Below the pieces are notes generated by a model. The model worked only from the letters and a program-made list of their open reading frames with translations, did no database searches and had not been told where the DNA came from. 59,151 nt of DNA from an uncultured Oscillospiraceae bacterium (GTDB lineage Bacteria > Bacillota > Clostridia > Oscillospirales > Oscillospiraceae): NCBI GenBank assembly GCA_944385435.1, contig CALWXG010000009.1, forward strand, positions 1-59,151, given 5' to 3'. Both the position numbers and the translations under genes were made by a program. Below are positions 1-8,158 of this stretch, piece by piece (positions within the stretch are counted from its first letter, which is position 1; the number at the start of each line of letters is the position of its first letter).

Positions 1-677
1 TAGTCGGCGTTGAGCACCTCCAGCATGTTGGTGCGGGTGTAACGCATCAGCGAGCCTACCGAGATCACCGTCAGCGTCACCAGGGGCAGCACCAGGTGGT
101 AGCCCATGTCCAGCAGCTTGCCTATGGTGTCCAGCTGGTTGAAGTCACGCCCGGTGAGGCCCAGCAGCGGGAACCACTGGAGATTGACGGCGAAGATCAG
201 CTTCAGCAGCGTGGCGAAGAAAAAGGTGGGCAGGGAGATGCCCGCCAGGGCAAAAAAGCTGATGGTGTAGTCCGCCTTGGAATACTGCCTGGTGGCGGCG
301 ATGATGCCCAGGGGAATGGCGATGATGATCTGCAGCACCAGGGATGCGGCCCCCAGCACAAAGGACACGCCGATGCACCCGGTGAACACGTCAATCACCG
401 GCTCGGTGAACTTCCAGCTGTCGCCGAACTGGCCGGTAAGCATGTGGCCCAGCTGCACGAAGAAGCCGGGAATGATGTGCAGGTCCAGGCCATAGGCGGC
501 GTTGAGCTGCTGCAGCCACTCGTCATAGCTCTTGGCCCCGGGGGCCTGGCTGAGCTGCCGGGCCATGTTCTCCACATAGGAGGCAGGCAGGCAGCGCATG
601 AGGGCATAGATGATAAAACAGACAAAGAACAAGATCACAACGCTGATCAACAGACGTTTGACGATGAATTTCCGCAT
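1..677 (-). CDS. Peptide-type ABC transporter permease, DppB/OppB family (3' end outside window)
   Basis: Inner-membrane permease of a binding-protein-dependent peptide or nickel ABC transporter. The visible 225 residues begin MRKFIVKRLLISVVILFF, one membrane helix, followed by an extracytoplasmic stretch with YVENMARQLSQAPGAKSYDEWL and then further helices; the segment GSLMRYTRTNMLEVLNADY near the window edge is the typical DppB cytoplasmic loop just before the EAA motif. The start ATG has GGAGGGGAT eight bases upstream. The gene lies 250 bp behind the binding-lipoprotein gene on the same strand, separated by a hairpin, so it is probably the second gene of that transporter; DppC and ATPases would follow beyond the edge. 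Family assignment is firm, substrate is not. Confidence 0.88.
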   Translation of the reverse strand, partial: MRKFIVKRLLISVVILFFVCFIIYALMRCLPASYVENMARQLSQAPGAKSYDEWLQQLNAAYGLDLHIIPGFFVQLGHMLTGQFGDSWKFTEPVIDVFTGCIGVSFVLGAASLVLQIIIAIPLGIIAATRQYSKADYTISFFALAGISLPTFFFATLLKLIFAVNLQWFPLLGLTGRDFNQLDTIGKLLDMGYHLVLPLVTLTVISVGSLMRYTRTNMLEVLNAD

Positions 678-841
678 GGAATCCCCTCCATTTTCTGCCG
701 CTGCCCGGGGTGTGCGCCCGTCAGCGGCGATTCAAAACCAACAAAATACACATTCGTCCCGCAGGAAGCCTGCATATCAGCCGGCGGTTTCAGACTGGAC
801 ACAGCCGGGCTGGAGCAGCCGGCTCATATGCAAGAACCGGA

Positions 842-874
842 GCTGCGCCGCGACGGCTCCCGCCGCGGCGCAGC
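842..874 (-). terminator. Intercistronic GC-rich hairpin between binding protein and permease genes
   Basis: Arms GCTGCGCCGCG and its exact complement (11 bp) enclose an 11-nt loop. There is no clear U run on the minus side, so it is more likely a partial terminator or mRNA-stabilising hairpin that lets the binding protein be made in excess over the permease. Confidence 0.5.
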
Positions 875-927
875 CCGTTTCGTCATGCGATCAGATGGAT
901 GCGCACAGGGTCAGATCTCTCTTCCGA

Positions 928-3240
928 TCAGTTCAGCTCCAGGGTCTCGATCTCGGACTGCCAGCCCCAGTAGGGGGTCATGTCCGGGGTGATGGTGCTG
1001 GTATTGACCCGCTCGGTGGAGAAGATGGTGCTGTCGGTACGCTGGTAGCAGGGGATCTCGCAGGCCCAGTCGGCCACGATGTCCAGAGCCTCTTTGTACA
1101 GGATCTTGCGGTAGCTCTGATCCAGGCTGGCACGGGCCTCCATGATCAGCTCGTCCAGGGCCTCGTCCTTGATGGCGTAGTAGTTGGAGGAGCCGCCGGC
1201 ATTGGCGCCGCCGTTGGCCACGTCGGCGAAGTAGATCTGGGTCATGTCGGGGTCGGGGGTGGCGTTCCAGGCCATGGTCCACAGCTCGGCGGTGCCGGCG
1301 TCCAGGTTGTTGCCGATGGTGACGGTGCCGTCAGACACGTCGGTGACGATCAGGTTGAAGCCGATGCTGGCCAGAGCGTCGTGGGCCATGGTCAGGATCA
1401 TGAAGTTGGGGTGGTCGCCCACGCCGCCGCCGGGCACGATGACCTCGTACTCCAGGGAAGCGCCGGCGGGAGCGGCGGTGATCTTACCGTTCTCCACGGT
1501 GTAGCCGGCGGCCTCAAAGTACTCCAGGGCGGCCTCCAGGGCGGCGGCATAGCGCTCGTCGTCGGTCATGCCCTCGGTGTAGATGGGATCGCCGTTCACG
1601 TCCACGGAGAAGGCCACCTGATAGCCCTCGTCCGTGACCTTGGGGGCGGCCCAGGAGGTGTCGGAGATGGGGTAGTTGATGACGGTGGCGTACTCGCCGT
1701 AGTAGGAGTCGATCACCACGTCACGGTAGACGGACAGCACGGTGGCGATGGCCTTGCGCAGGTCCTTGGACTGCTCGGAGCCGGGCTCGCCGCCCACGCT
1801 GACGTTGGTGGCGTTGATGCCGATGTAGCCGTAGCCCAGGTACTGGGTGGTGCGGATGGTGATGACATCGCCGTCAAAGTCCTCGCTGCCGTTGATGTCG
1901 TTGATCTCCTTGATGGTGTCGGTGGAGAAGGCGGGGGTGGCGATGTCCAGGGTGCCGGACTGCACGCCGGTGACCTTGTCCTGCTCCAGGGTGAACTGGA
2001 CGTTCACGTGGGCGATCTTGGGCTCGCCCTTCCAGTACAGGGGGTTGGCGGTGGTGGTGACCACGCCGTTCTCATAGCTGTCGAACACGTAGGGGCCGGC
2101 GCCCATGGGGGTGCTGGTCACGGAACGCACGTGGGTCAGGTCGCCCTTGTTGAAGCCGAACTTGTTGTTGGCGTAGTCGTACAGGGACTCCTCGCCATAG
2201 TAGTGCATGGGGGCCACCGCCAGGGTGAACTGCAGCAGAGCGGTGGCGTCGATCTCGGTCATGTGCACGGTCATGGAGTAGTCGCCGGTGCGCTCGATGC
2301 CGGAGATGCTGGCGGCGGACTCGCCCACCTGCACGTTGGTGGTGGAGTAGGCGTACACGTCCTCGGGGATCAGGTCGGACAGGGCGGAGCCGGCGGTCTC
2401 AGCCTCCATGGCGGAGAAGTTCCAGCCGTAGGCGTCGCCGATGGCCAGAGCGAAGTCCTTGGCGGTGGCGTCCTCAGCCAGGCCGGCAAAGTTCCAGTTG
2501 GCGGCGGCGGTGGCCACGTCGTTGGAGTCAGCGGCGAGACCGGCCTCCACGCAGTAGTCCACGATCTCCTGGGCGAAGGCCACCAGGCCGTCGTTCACCG
2601 CGTTCCAGAAGGCGGTCTGCTGCTCCTCGGTGACATAGGTGAAGTCGGTGTTGTCCTCACCCAGCTCAGCCAGCAGCAGGGCCAGAGTGGTGTTGTTCTG
2701 ACGGTACTCGGTCATGCCCTCGATGGGCAGGGAGTAGAAGGTGGAGGAGCCGTCATAGGTGGGGTCGGCCAGCACGTACATGGAGAAGATGACGTCGTCG
2801 ATGTTCATCTCATGGCCGTCGGAGAACTGCACGCCCTCCTTCAGGGTGATGTTGTAGTCCACGGTGCCGTCGTCGTTGACCACAGTCTCCATATCGGCGA
2901 TGCCGGTATAGGTGTAGTCGGTGCCGTTGTACTCGCGGGTCTCGCCCTCGATGCCCTTCTCCACGATGGCGCCGGCGCGGTCCACGCCGAACAGGGAGAC
3001 GTGCACCAGGTTCACCACGGTCTCATCGGGCACCGCGGTGTAGAAGAAGGGAGAGAACTTACCGTCCATGCCATCCTCGGCGATGACGAGGGTGTCATTG
3101 ACAGGCTCGACGCTGGGGGCAGTGCTGTTGTCAGTGCCGGGATCGCTGGTAACGGGCTGTTCGTTATTACAGCCGGCCAGCAGGCCCACGCACATGGCAA
3201 GAGCAAGCAGCAGCGCAAGCAGCTTCTTTGCGTTTTTCAT
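928..3240 (-). CDS. Solute-binding lipoprotein of a peptide-type ABC transporter (SBP_bac_5 family), unusually large
   Basis: Extracellular lipid-anchored receptor that would deliver oligopeptides or similar solutes to the permease encoded downstream. Residues 1-25 form a lipoprotein signal peptide with LLAGC as lipobox; a Ser/Thr/Asp/Pro linker follows, then the family 5 binding fold (KFSPFFYTAVPDETVVNLVH, DGHEMNIDDVIFSMYVLADP, MGAGPYVFDSYENGVV, YLGYGYIGINATN are typical blocks). At 770 residues it is well above the usual 500-600; the extra sequence is an acidic helical insert at about residues 170-300. The start is set by AAGGAGGAT eight bases upstream; longer reading frame upstream covers the leader hairpins and is not coding. 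Promoter at 3412-3440. Family certain, ligand unknown. Confidence 0.9.
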   Translation of the reverse strand: MKNAKKLLALLLALAMCVGLLAGCNNEQPVTSDPGTDNSTAPSVEPVNDTLVIAEDGMDGKFSPFFYTAVPDETVVNLVHVSLFGVDRAGAIVEKGIEGETREYNGTDYTYTGIADMETVVNDDGTVDYNITLKEGVQFSDGHEMNIDDVIFSMYVLADPTYDGSSTFYSLPIEGMTEYRQNNTTLALLLAELGEDNTDFTYVTEEQQTAFWNAVNDGLVAFAQEIVDYCVEAGLAADSNDVATAAANWNFAGLAEDATAKDFALAIGDAYGWNFSAMEAETAGSALSDLIPEDVYAYSTTNVQVGESAASISGIERTGDYSMTVHMTEIDATALLQFTLAVAPMHYYGEESLYDYANNKFGFNKGDLTHVRSVTSTPMGAGPYVFDSYENGVVTTTANPLYWKGEPKIAHVNVQFTLEQDKVTGVQSGTLDIATPAFSTDTIKEINDINGSEDFDGDVITIRTTQYLGYGYIGINATNVSVGGEPGSEQSKDLRKAIATVLSVYRDVVIDSYYGEYATVINYPISDTSWAAPKVTDEGYQVAFSVDVNGDPIYTEGMTDDERYAAALEAALEYFEAAGYTVENGKITAAPAGASLEYEVIVPGGGVGDHPNFMILTMAHDALASIGFNLIVTDVSDGTVTIGNNLDAGTAELWTMAWNATPDPDMTQIYFADVANGGANAGGSSNYYAIKDEALDELIMEARASLDQSYRKILYKEALDIVADWACEIPCYQRTDSTIFSTERVNTSTITPDMTPYWGWQSEIETLELN

Positions 3241-3310
3241 GCGAAATATCCTCCTTAGAATTCTTTGAACCAAACGGGTATCAGGGACCCGGAGTTCACA
3301 GTGTTGGATT

Positions 3311-3356
3311 GGGCTTGTATCCACAAGCCCGAGAAAAAAGGGGATCCCCTTTTTTC
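3311..3356 (-). promoter_or_regulatory. Leader with tandem hairpins, one terminator-like (possible attenuator)
   Basis: Between the promoter at 3412-3440 and the binding-protein start lie a perfect 24-bp palindrome at 3333-3356 (six A, four G, AT, four C, six T inside G/C) and an 8-bp stem with a 4-nt loop at 3311-3330. Read on the minus strand the first is a stem followed by six U, the form of an intrinsic terminator. Termination inside a leader would make expression conditional; the trigger is unknown. Confidence 0.45.
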
Positions 3357-3411
3357 TTCTGTCCGCCAGCGGCGTTCAAATGTCCGTCCGCCCAGCAGTT
3401 CGAATAAGTTC

Positions 3412-3440
3412 ATTTTATCTGTTCTTGTCTGGGATGTCAA
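3412..3440 (-). promoter_or_regulatory. Sigma-A promoter for the binding-protein gene
   Basis: On the minus strand TTGACA is followed after 17 bases by TAAAAT, a near-consensus housekeeping promoter. It gives a leader of about 165 nt before the start codon at 3240. Confidence 0.75.
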
Positions 3441-3491
3441 TTTTTAAGTCCGGCAATACTATACAAAATTCTGGTTTTTCTTCTGTAACCA

Positions 3492-4022
3492 TTACCAGTC
3501 CAGTTTGACGGCCACAGACCGCCACACCAGGGACAGGGCCAGTCCCGCCGCCTCGCACAGCAGGAACACCACCGACCCGGCCAGCGTGTCCTCCGGGCCG
3601 TTGAGCGCCAGGCAGAGCCCCTCCCCCGCCAGGGCTACGGCGCACAGCACCGCGGTCACCGTGCCGCGCAGCCGGAACTGGGCCACGGTGGCGGCGTACA
3701 CATAGTCCCGCAGGGGGTCTCCCCCGGCGGTGAGGCGGCACATCAGCCAGACCACGCTGGCCGCGGCCAGCAGGGACGCCGCATAGGGCAGGATGACATA
3801 AAAGGTGTTGCGCATGCCCGCCACCGGAATACAGCCGGCCGCCACCAGCACGGCTGCCAGTCCCGACGCGGCCAGCCAGAGGCGCAGCAGGGCCTGCCTG
3901 CGGGTGAAGGCGCCCGGCTTGAAGGGGTGGAGCTGGCCGGTGTAGATGTAGTCGCCGGTGGCGGTCTTCTGGAAATCGTCCAGATGGGCCCTGCGGCCCC
4001 GCCGCTTCTTCTCCTGGGCCAT
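3492..4022 (-). CDS. Small integral membrane protein, function unknown
   Basis: 176 residues; I do not recognise the family. The first 40 residues are basic and polar (MAQEKKRRGRRAHLDDF, then TGDYIYTGQLHPFKPGAFTRRQ) and would be cytosolic. Four hydrophobic segments follow at about residues 47-68, 74-95, 118-138 and 145-165, separated by short loops. The start codon lies one base after the stop of the M3 peptidase gene, so the two are translationally coupled and share the promoter at 5906-5934. The coupling suggests a common regulon but not a function. Codon use is like the neighbours. Confidence 0.75.
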   Translation of the reverse strand: MAQEKKRRGRRAHLDDFQKTATGDYIYTGQLHPFKPGAFTRRQALLRLWLAASGLAAVLVAAGCIPVAGMRNTFYVILPYAASLLAAASVVWLMCRLTAGGDPLRDYVYAATVAQFRLRGTVTAVLCAVALAGEGLCLALNGPEDTLAGSVVFLLCEAAGLALSLVWRSVAVKLDW

Positions 4023-4023
4023 A

Positions 4024-5727
4024 TCAGACGATGCCGGTCAGGTCGAAGCCGTCCAGCCAGGCGCTGGCCCGCTCACACACGCCCCGCAGGCAGGACTCGT
4101 CGAAGGGGGACTCCAGGCCGGCGTGTTTCAGCAGCTCGGTGAAGGTACGGCTGCCCCCCTGCCGGGTGTAGGCCATGTAGTGGTCCCAGGCGTCCTTCCG
4201 GTCGGCCTGGATCAGGGCCCAGAACTGGAGGGACACGGTCTGGGCCAGGCAGTAGTCGATGTAGTAGAAGGGGGAGGAGTAGATGTGGTGCTGGCGCTGC
4301 CAGCCCTCTCCCTCGCTGTAGAAGGGGATGTCCCCGTCCAGCCGCATCCAGGGCATGTACACCCCCAGCAGCTGCTTCCACACGGCGTGGCGCTGGGCGG
4401 GGGTCATGTCCGGGTTGGCGTACACCTCATGCTGGAAGTGGTCCACCAGGGTGCCGTAGGGGATGAAGGTGAGGGCGCCGGACAGGTGGCTGTACAGGAA
4501 TTTTCTGGCGTCCGGGCCGAAGAAGCCGTCCGCCCAGGGCTCGGCGAAGAACTCCATGGACATGGAGTGGACCTCGCAGGCCTCCATGGAGGGCCACATG
4601 TACTCCATAGGCACCCGGTCCCGGTTGGTCCAGGAGGCAAAGGCGTGGCCCGCCTCATGGGTGACCACCTCCACATCGTGCTGGGTGCCGTTGAAGTTGG
4701 CGAAGATGAAGGGCACGCCGTAGTCGGGGATGCCGGTGCAGTAGCCGCCGGACTGCTTGCCCTCGGTGGAGAGCACGTCCAGCAGCTCCCCCTCCAGCAT
4801 GGTGCGGAAGAACACGCTGGTCTCCGGGGAGAGCTCGTCGTAGAACTTCTTCCCCTGGGCCAGGATGTCGTCGGGGGTGCCCACGGGCCTGGGGTTGCCG
4901 GAGCGGAACTCCAGGGCGTTGTCGGCAAAGCTCATGGGATACTCCTTGCCCAGCCGTCCGGCCTGACGGCGGTAGATCCGGTCGGCCACCGGCACCAGGT
5001 ACTTCACCACCGCGGAGCGGAAGCGCTCCACGTCCTCTTTGGTGTAGCAGTTGCGGCCCATGCGGTAGTAGCCCAGGGTGGTGTAGCCCTCGTACCCCAG
5101 CTTCCGGCCCATCTCGTCCCGCAGGTGGACCAGCTGGTCGTAGATGGCGTCCAGCTTCTCCTGGTTGTCCTTGTACCACCGGCCCTCCGCCTTCCAGGCC
5201 GCCAGACGGCGCGCGTCGTCCGGGTCGTTCTTGAAGGGGGTGAGCTGGGACAGGGTGTAGATCTTCCCCTCAAAGGGGATCTGGGCGGAGGCCAGCAGCT
5301 TCTCATACTCCTGGGTCAGGTCGTTCTCCTGCTGCAGCTGGGGGATGATCTCCGGGGAGAAGGTCTTCAGGGCGATCTCCGCGTTGACGAACATCAGATC
5401 CCCGTACTCCCGGGAGAAATTCGCCCGGTAGGGGGATTCCAGCATGGCCATGGTCCAGGCCTGCTGGTACTCCTGCAGCTCCGGCATGGCGGCGTTCCAG
5501 AACTTCATCTCCCCGTCATAAAAGGTATCTCGGGTGTCGATGGAGTGGCGGATGTGGGCCAGGGTTTCCGCGGTGTGCAGGTGCTTCTGCGCCTGCTCCT
5601 TCTCCAGGAACACGGCCCTGGCCTCGTCATAGCCGGCCGCGGCCTTCAACCGCCGGGTGAGTTCGGACAACTGGCTTTTTACCTGTTCCAGGTCAGGACG
5701 CTGATAGGGCATCTCGAAAAATTTCAT
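4024..5727 (-). CDS. M3 family oligoendopeptidase (PepF/thimet-like zinc peptidase)
   Basis: Cytosolic zinc metallopeptidase that would cut peptides of roughly 5-20 residues. The protein is 567 residues, the normal size for this clostridial M3 subgroup. The zinc-binding HEAGH is at about residue 355, preceded by DVEVVT, and the downstream helix with the third ligand (MEACEVHSMSMEFF, glutamate of the CEVHS block) is present. N-terminal MKFFEMPYQRPDLEQ is typical. The start is fixed by AAGGAGG ten bases upstream; the reading frame extends further but that part overlaps the untranslated leader. It sits first in a two-gene operon with the membrane protein behind it. A peptide ABC transporter lies downstream on the same strand and could supply substrates, which is inference. 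Confidence 0.93.
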   Translation of the reverse strand: MKFFEMPYQRPDLEQVKSQLSELTRRLKAAAGYDEARAVFLEKEQAQKHLHTAETLAHIRHSIDTRDTFYDGEMKFWNAAMPELQEYQQAWTMAMLESPYRANFSREYGDLMFVNAEIALKTFSPEIIPQLQQENDLTQEYEKLLASAQIPFEGKIYTLSQLTPFKNDPDDARRLAAWKAEGRWYKDNQEKLDAIYDQLVHLRDEMGRKLGYEGYTTLGYYRMGRNCYTKEDVERFRSAVVKYLVPVADRIYRRQAGRLGKEYPMSFADNALEFRSGNPRPVGTPDDILAQGKKFYDELSPETSVFFRTMLEGELLDVLSTEGKQSGGYCTGIPDYGVPFIFANFNGTQHDVEVVTHEAGHAFASWTNRDRVPMEYMWPSMEACEVHSMSMEFFAEPWADGFFGPDARKFLYSHLSGALTFIPYGTLVDHFQHEVYANPDMTPAQRHAVWKQLLGVYMPWMRLDGDIPFYSEGEGWQRQHHIYSSPFYYIDYCLAQTVSLQFWALIQADRKDAWDHYMAYTRQGGSRTFTELLKHAGLESPFDESCLRGVCERASAWLDGFDLTGIV

Positions 5728-6203
5728 CTGGACTTTGCCTCCTTGCGCCGGCGATCCGGCGACGTCAAAAAATACAGGGCGGGTCCGCGCGGCCATTGCC
5801 CTCAGCGCGGAGCACACCCTTTTCACATCTGGTCAAAACTGCCCTTCCCTATGTCCGACGCGGCTGGATTACGCATCCTTTACCGCTTCGTTGATATTTT
5901 GACACATTATAATACGGAATTGCATGCTTTGCAAGTCCGCATTTTCTTCCTGCATCTCCCCTGGTTCCGACATTATTCACGAAATCCTGGGAACATCCGG
6001 CATATTCTGTATATTGTTGCATTCACTCCCTGTTTCCTTGTATTTTTATTCTTCCCGAAAAATATTCTCTCCCCGCCGGATTCCGGGGTTTTGCCCCCTG
6101 CGCAGGCCGGTTCCGCCCCGGTGTCTGAAATTTTCGCCCCTCAATCTTGCAAGATTTACATACAGTTTCTTCCTTTTCCCCCGGAGGCGGCGGCCCCGCC
6201 GCC
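5728..6203. other. Intergenic region, no gene; contains the M3 peptidase promoter
   Basis: About 475 bp of lower GC than its surroundings. Apart from the minus-strand promoter at 5906-5934 and a 180-nt leader for the peptidase I see no gene or RNA here; the open frames have no ribosome sites and no recognisable protein. Confidence 0.6.
5906..5934 (-). promoter_or_regulatory. Sigma-A promoter for the M3 peptidase operon
   Basis: On the minus strand TTGCAA, 17-base spacer, TATAAT. The spacing and perfect -10 make it convincing; it predicts a leader of roughly 175 nt. Confidence 0.72.
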
Positions 6204-6232
6204 TTGACATTCCCCGGCCCCCATGCTATGCT
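6204..6232 (+). promoter_or_regulatory. Sigma-A promoter for the GNAT gene
   Basis: TTGACA, exactly 17 bases, TATGCT on the plus strand, about 45 bp before the start codon of the small acetyltransferase gene. Confidence 0.75.
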
Positions 6233-6276
6233 GGCCAAAACCGGGCTGCGGCCCGCTGCACTGGGGGTGTATGGAT

Positions 6277-6543
6277 ATGAGCGATTTGATCCGGGAATCT
6301 GACCGGATTCATGCCTGGGACGACGCCGGACGGCTGGTGGCGGAGATCACCTTTCCCATGGTCCGGCCGGGGGTGTACTGCATTGACCACACCTTTGTGG
6401 ACCCCTCTCTCCGGGGGCAGGGCATGGCGGACCGGCTGGTGCGCGCCGCCCTGGAGCAGATCCGCGCCAACGGCGGCCGTGCCGTCGCCACCTGTTCCTA
6501 TGCCGCCGCCTGGCTGGAGCGGCATCCGGAGCAGGCCGTGTAA
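6277..6543 (+). CDS. Small GNAT-type N-acetyltransferase (YjdJ-like, Acetyltransf_CG)
   Basis: 88-residue cytosolic protein of the short Gcn5-related family. It shows the acetyl-CoA loop as DPSLRGQGMADRLV (residues about 45-58), preceded by DHTFV on strand 4, and ends with a CSYAAAWLERHPE segment typical of the YjdJ/COG2388 group; the substrate of this group is unknown. Two ATGs lie six bases apart (6271 and 6277); GGGGGTG at 6263-6269 is too close to the first and well placed for the second, so I chose 6277. It is monocistronic, with its own promoter and terminator, and converges on the Rnf operon. Confidence 0.85.
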   Translation: MSDLIRESDRIHAWDDAGRLVAEITFPMVRPGVYCIDHTFVDPSLRGQGMADRLVRAALEQIRANGGRAVATCSYAAAWLERHPEQAV

Positions 6544-6583
6544 GGAGCCTGCGCCGCGTGCCGTACCGGTCCGGCGAGGGTTG

Positions 6584-6616
6584 GCCCCGGCAGTGGCCGG
6601 CTCTCCGGGGCTTTTT
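6584..6616 (+). terminator. Rho-independent terminator of the GNAT gene
   Basis: Stem GCCCCGG / CCGGGGC (7 bp, 14-nt loop) followed by five T on the plus strand, 40 bp behind the stop codon. Confidence 0.72.
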
Positions 6617-6619
6617 CGG

Positions 6620-6660
6620 AAAATCGTCAGAGGGCTGACCCCCTTGCGGGGCCAGCCCTC
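6620..6660 (-). terminator. Rho-independent terminator of the Rnf operon
   Basis: On the minus strand GAGGGCTG pairs with CAGCCCTC around an inner CCCC/GGGG stem and a GCAA loop, followed a few bases later by TTTT. It lies 36 bp behind the rnfB stop. Confidence 0.68.
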
Positions 6661-6695
6661 TCTCGTTTGTCTGTGTCTCTGACGGACGTCCGCGC

Positions 6696-7514
6696 TCAGG
6701 CCTCTTTGGCCGGGGCGGCCACGTCCAGGCCCACCAGGCAGCCGGAGGGACACACCTCCAGGCACTTGCCGCAGCCGGTGCACTTCTCGTAGTCCACGCT
6801 GGCCAGATTGTCCTTCACGGTGATGGCGCCGGCGGCGCAGTTGCGCTCGCACAGCTTGCAGCCGATGCAGCCCGCGGAACAGGCCTTCCGGGTGTCCGCG
6901 CCCTTCTGATGGCTGCTGCAGGCCACCACCACGTGGGCGGCGGCGGGGCGCATCTCGATGACGTGGTTGGGGCAGGTCTTGGCGCACAGCCCGCAGCCCA
7001 CGCAGGCGCTGGTATCCACCCGGGCCACGCCGCCCACCAGATAGATGGCCTGCTCCGGGCACACCTTGGCGCAGTCGCCCAGGCCGGCGCAGCCGTAAAT
7101 GCAGGCTCCGCTGCCGCCGAAGAGCAGCTTGGCGGCGGCGCAGCTCTCGATGCCCTCATAGTCCATCTTGGGCCTGGTGACGGCGCAGGTGCCGGAACAG
7201 CGCACCTCCGCCACCATCTTCACCACCTCGCCGACATCCCGGCCCAGCACGGCGCCGATCTGCTCCGCGGCGGAGGCGCCGCCGGGCACACACAAATTGA
7301 CGGGCAGGTCCGGGTCGGCCACCAGGGCGGCGGCGTAGCCGTCGCAGCCGGCAAAGCCGCAGGCGCCGCAGTTGGCGCCGGGCAGGCACTCCCGCACCTG
7401 GGGGGTGAGTTCATCCTGCTCCACCGCCATGAATTTGGACGCCACGGTGAGCATGACGCCGCAGATCAGGGCAATGATGGCCAGGACCACAACAGCAATG
7501 ATCACAACTTCCAT
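6696..7514 (-). CDS. rnfB: Rnf complex subunit B, multi-cluster ferredoxin subunit
   Basis: Iron-sulfur subunit that takes electrons from reduced ferredoxin and passes them into the ion-pumping Rnf complex (ferredoxin:NAD+ oxidoreductase). Residues 1-24 are one membrane anchor. The four-cysteine cluster follows at residues 43-57 (CLPGANCGACGFAGC). The C-terminal half carries tandem 4Fe-4S motifs: CVGCGLCAKTCPN, CIGCKLCERNCAAG and CTGCGKCLEVCPSG. Its 272 residues are typical of clostridial RnfB. It is last in rnfCDGEAB, 14 bp behind rnfA, with a terminator downstream. Nothing essential is missing. Confidence 0.96.
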   Translation of the reverse strand: MEVVIIAVVVLAIIALICGVMLTVASKFMAVEQDELTPQVRECLPGANCGACGFAGCDGYAAALVADPDLPVNLCVPGGASAAEQIGAVLGRDVGEVVKMVAEVRCSGTCAVTRPKMDYEGIESCAAAKLLFGGSGACIYGCAGLGDCAKVCPEQAIYLVGGVARVDTSACVGCGLCAKTCPNHVIEMRPAAAHVVVACSSHQKGADTRKACSAGCIGCKLCERNCAAGAITVKDNLASVDYEKCTGCGKCLEVCPSGCLVGLDVAAPAKEA

Positions 7515-7528
7515 GTTTCACGCCCCCC

Positions 7529-8158
7529 TTAGCCTAAGCCCAGCAGATTCTCCACCAGTCCCGCAAAACCCATGAAGGACACGGACAGGATGGAGGCGGA
7601 GATCAGGGTGATGGGCATGCCCTTGAAGCAGGCCGGGCAGTTGCAGCGCTCCACCCGGGTACGCACGCCGGCAAAGAGCACCATGGCCAGGAAAAAGCCC
7701 ACGCCGCTGCCGAATGCGTTGAACAGCGCGTGCACGAAACTGCTGCCGAACGCGGCATTCTCCAGCAGGTAGCTGTCCACGTTGCTGATACACACGCCCA
7801 GCACCGCGCAGTTGGTGGTGATCAGAGGCAGATACACACCCAGGGAGGCATGCAGCGCCGGGATGTACTTCTTCAGGATGATCTCCACCAGCTGCACCAG
7901 AGCTGCGATGACCAGGATGAAGACAATGGTCTGGAGATAGCCCAGATCGTTGGGGTTGAGAACAAAGTACTGGATGGGATAGGTCACGGCAGTGGCCAGC
8001 ACCATCACAAAGATAACGGCAATGGACATGCCGGTGGCCTGGTCCAGCTTCTTGGACACGCCCAGGAAGGGGCAGATGCCCAGGAACTGGCTGAGCACAT
8101 AGTTGTTGACCAGGACCGCGGTCATGATAATGCCGATGATGACTTTCACTTCACTCAT
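7529..8158 (-). CDS. rnfA: Rnf complex subunit A, membrane subunit
   Basis: Integral membrane subunit of the ion-translocating ferredoxin:NAD+ oxidoreductase, homologous to NqrE. The 209 residues contain about six helices; the N-terminal block NNYVLSQFLGICPFLGVSKK carries the cysteine that, with its counterpart in RnfE, binds the intramembrane 2Fe-2S cluster in known structures, and ITTNCAVLGVCISN is the mirror motif in the second half. Start and the stop of rnfE overlap as ATGA, indicating translational coupling. Regulation is with the whole operon from 11802-11829. Confidence 0.96.
   Translation of the reverse strand: MSEVKVIIGIIMTAVLVNNYVLSQFLGICPFLGVSKKLDQATGMSIAVIFVMVLATAVTYPIQYFVLNPNDLGYLQTIVFILVIAALVQLVEIILKKYIPALHASLGVYLPLITTNCAVLGVCISNVDSYLLENAAFGSSFVHALFNAFGSGVGFFLAMVLFAGVRTRVERCNCPACFKGMPITLISASILSVSFMGFAGLVENLLGLG

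Noticed and set aside
915-940. Eleven bases just behind the binding-protein stop match the start of a common sequencing adapter (GATCGGAAGAG on the minus strand)
   Set aside because: The match is short, the flanking bases do not continue the adapter, and the surrounding sequence is continuous; chance is a sufficient explanation, though a check of the assembly at this point is easy.
610-3258. Long plus-strand open frame (882 codons) antisense to the binding protein
   Set aside because: High GC at the third codon position of the real gene keeps the opposite frame open. Its translation is low-complexity (Gly, Val, His, Asp rich), has no ribosome site and matches no fold I know, while the minus strand gives a clear lipoprotein.
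3958-6207. 749-codon plus-strand frame antisense to the M3 peptidase
   Set aside because: The opposite strand has HEAGH and the complete family pattern; the plus frame is a compositional shadow.
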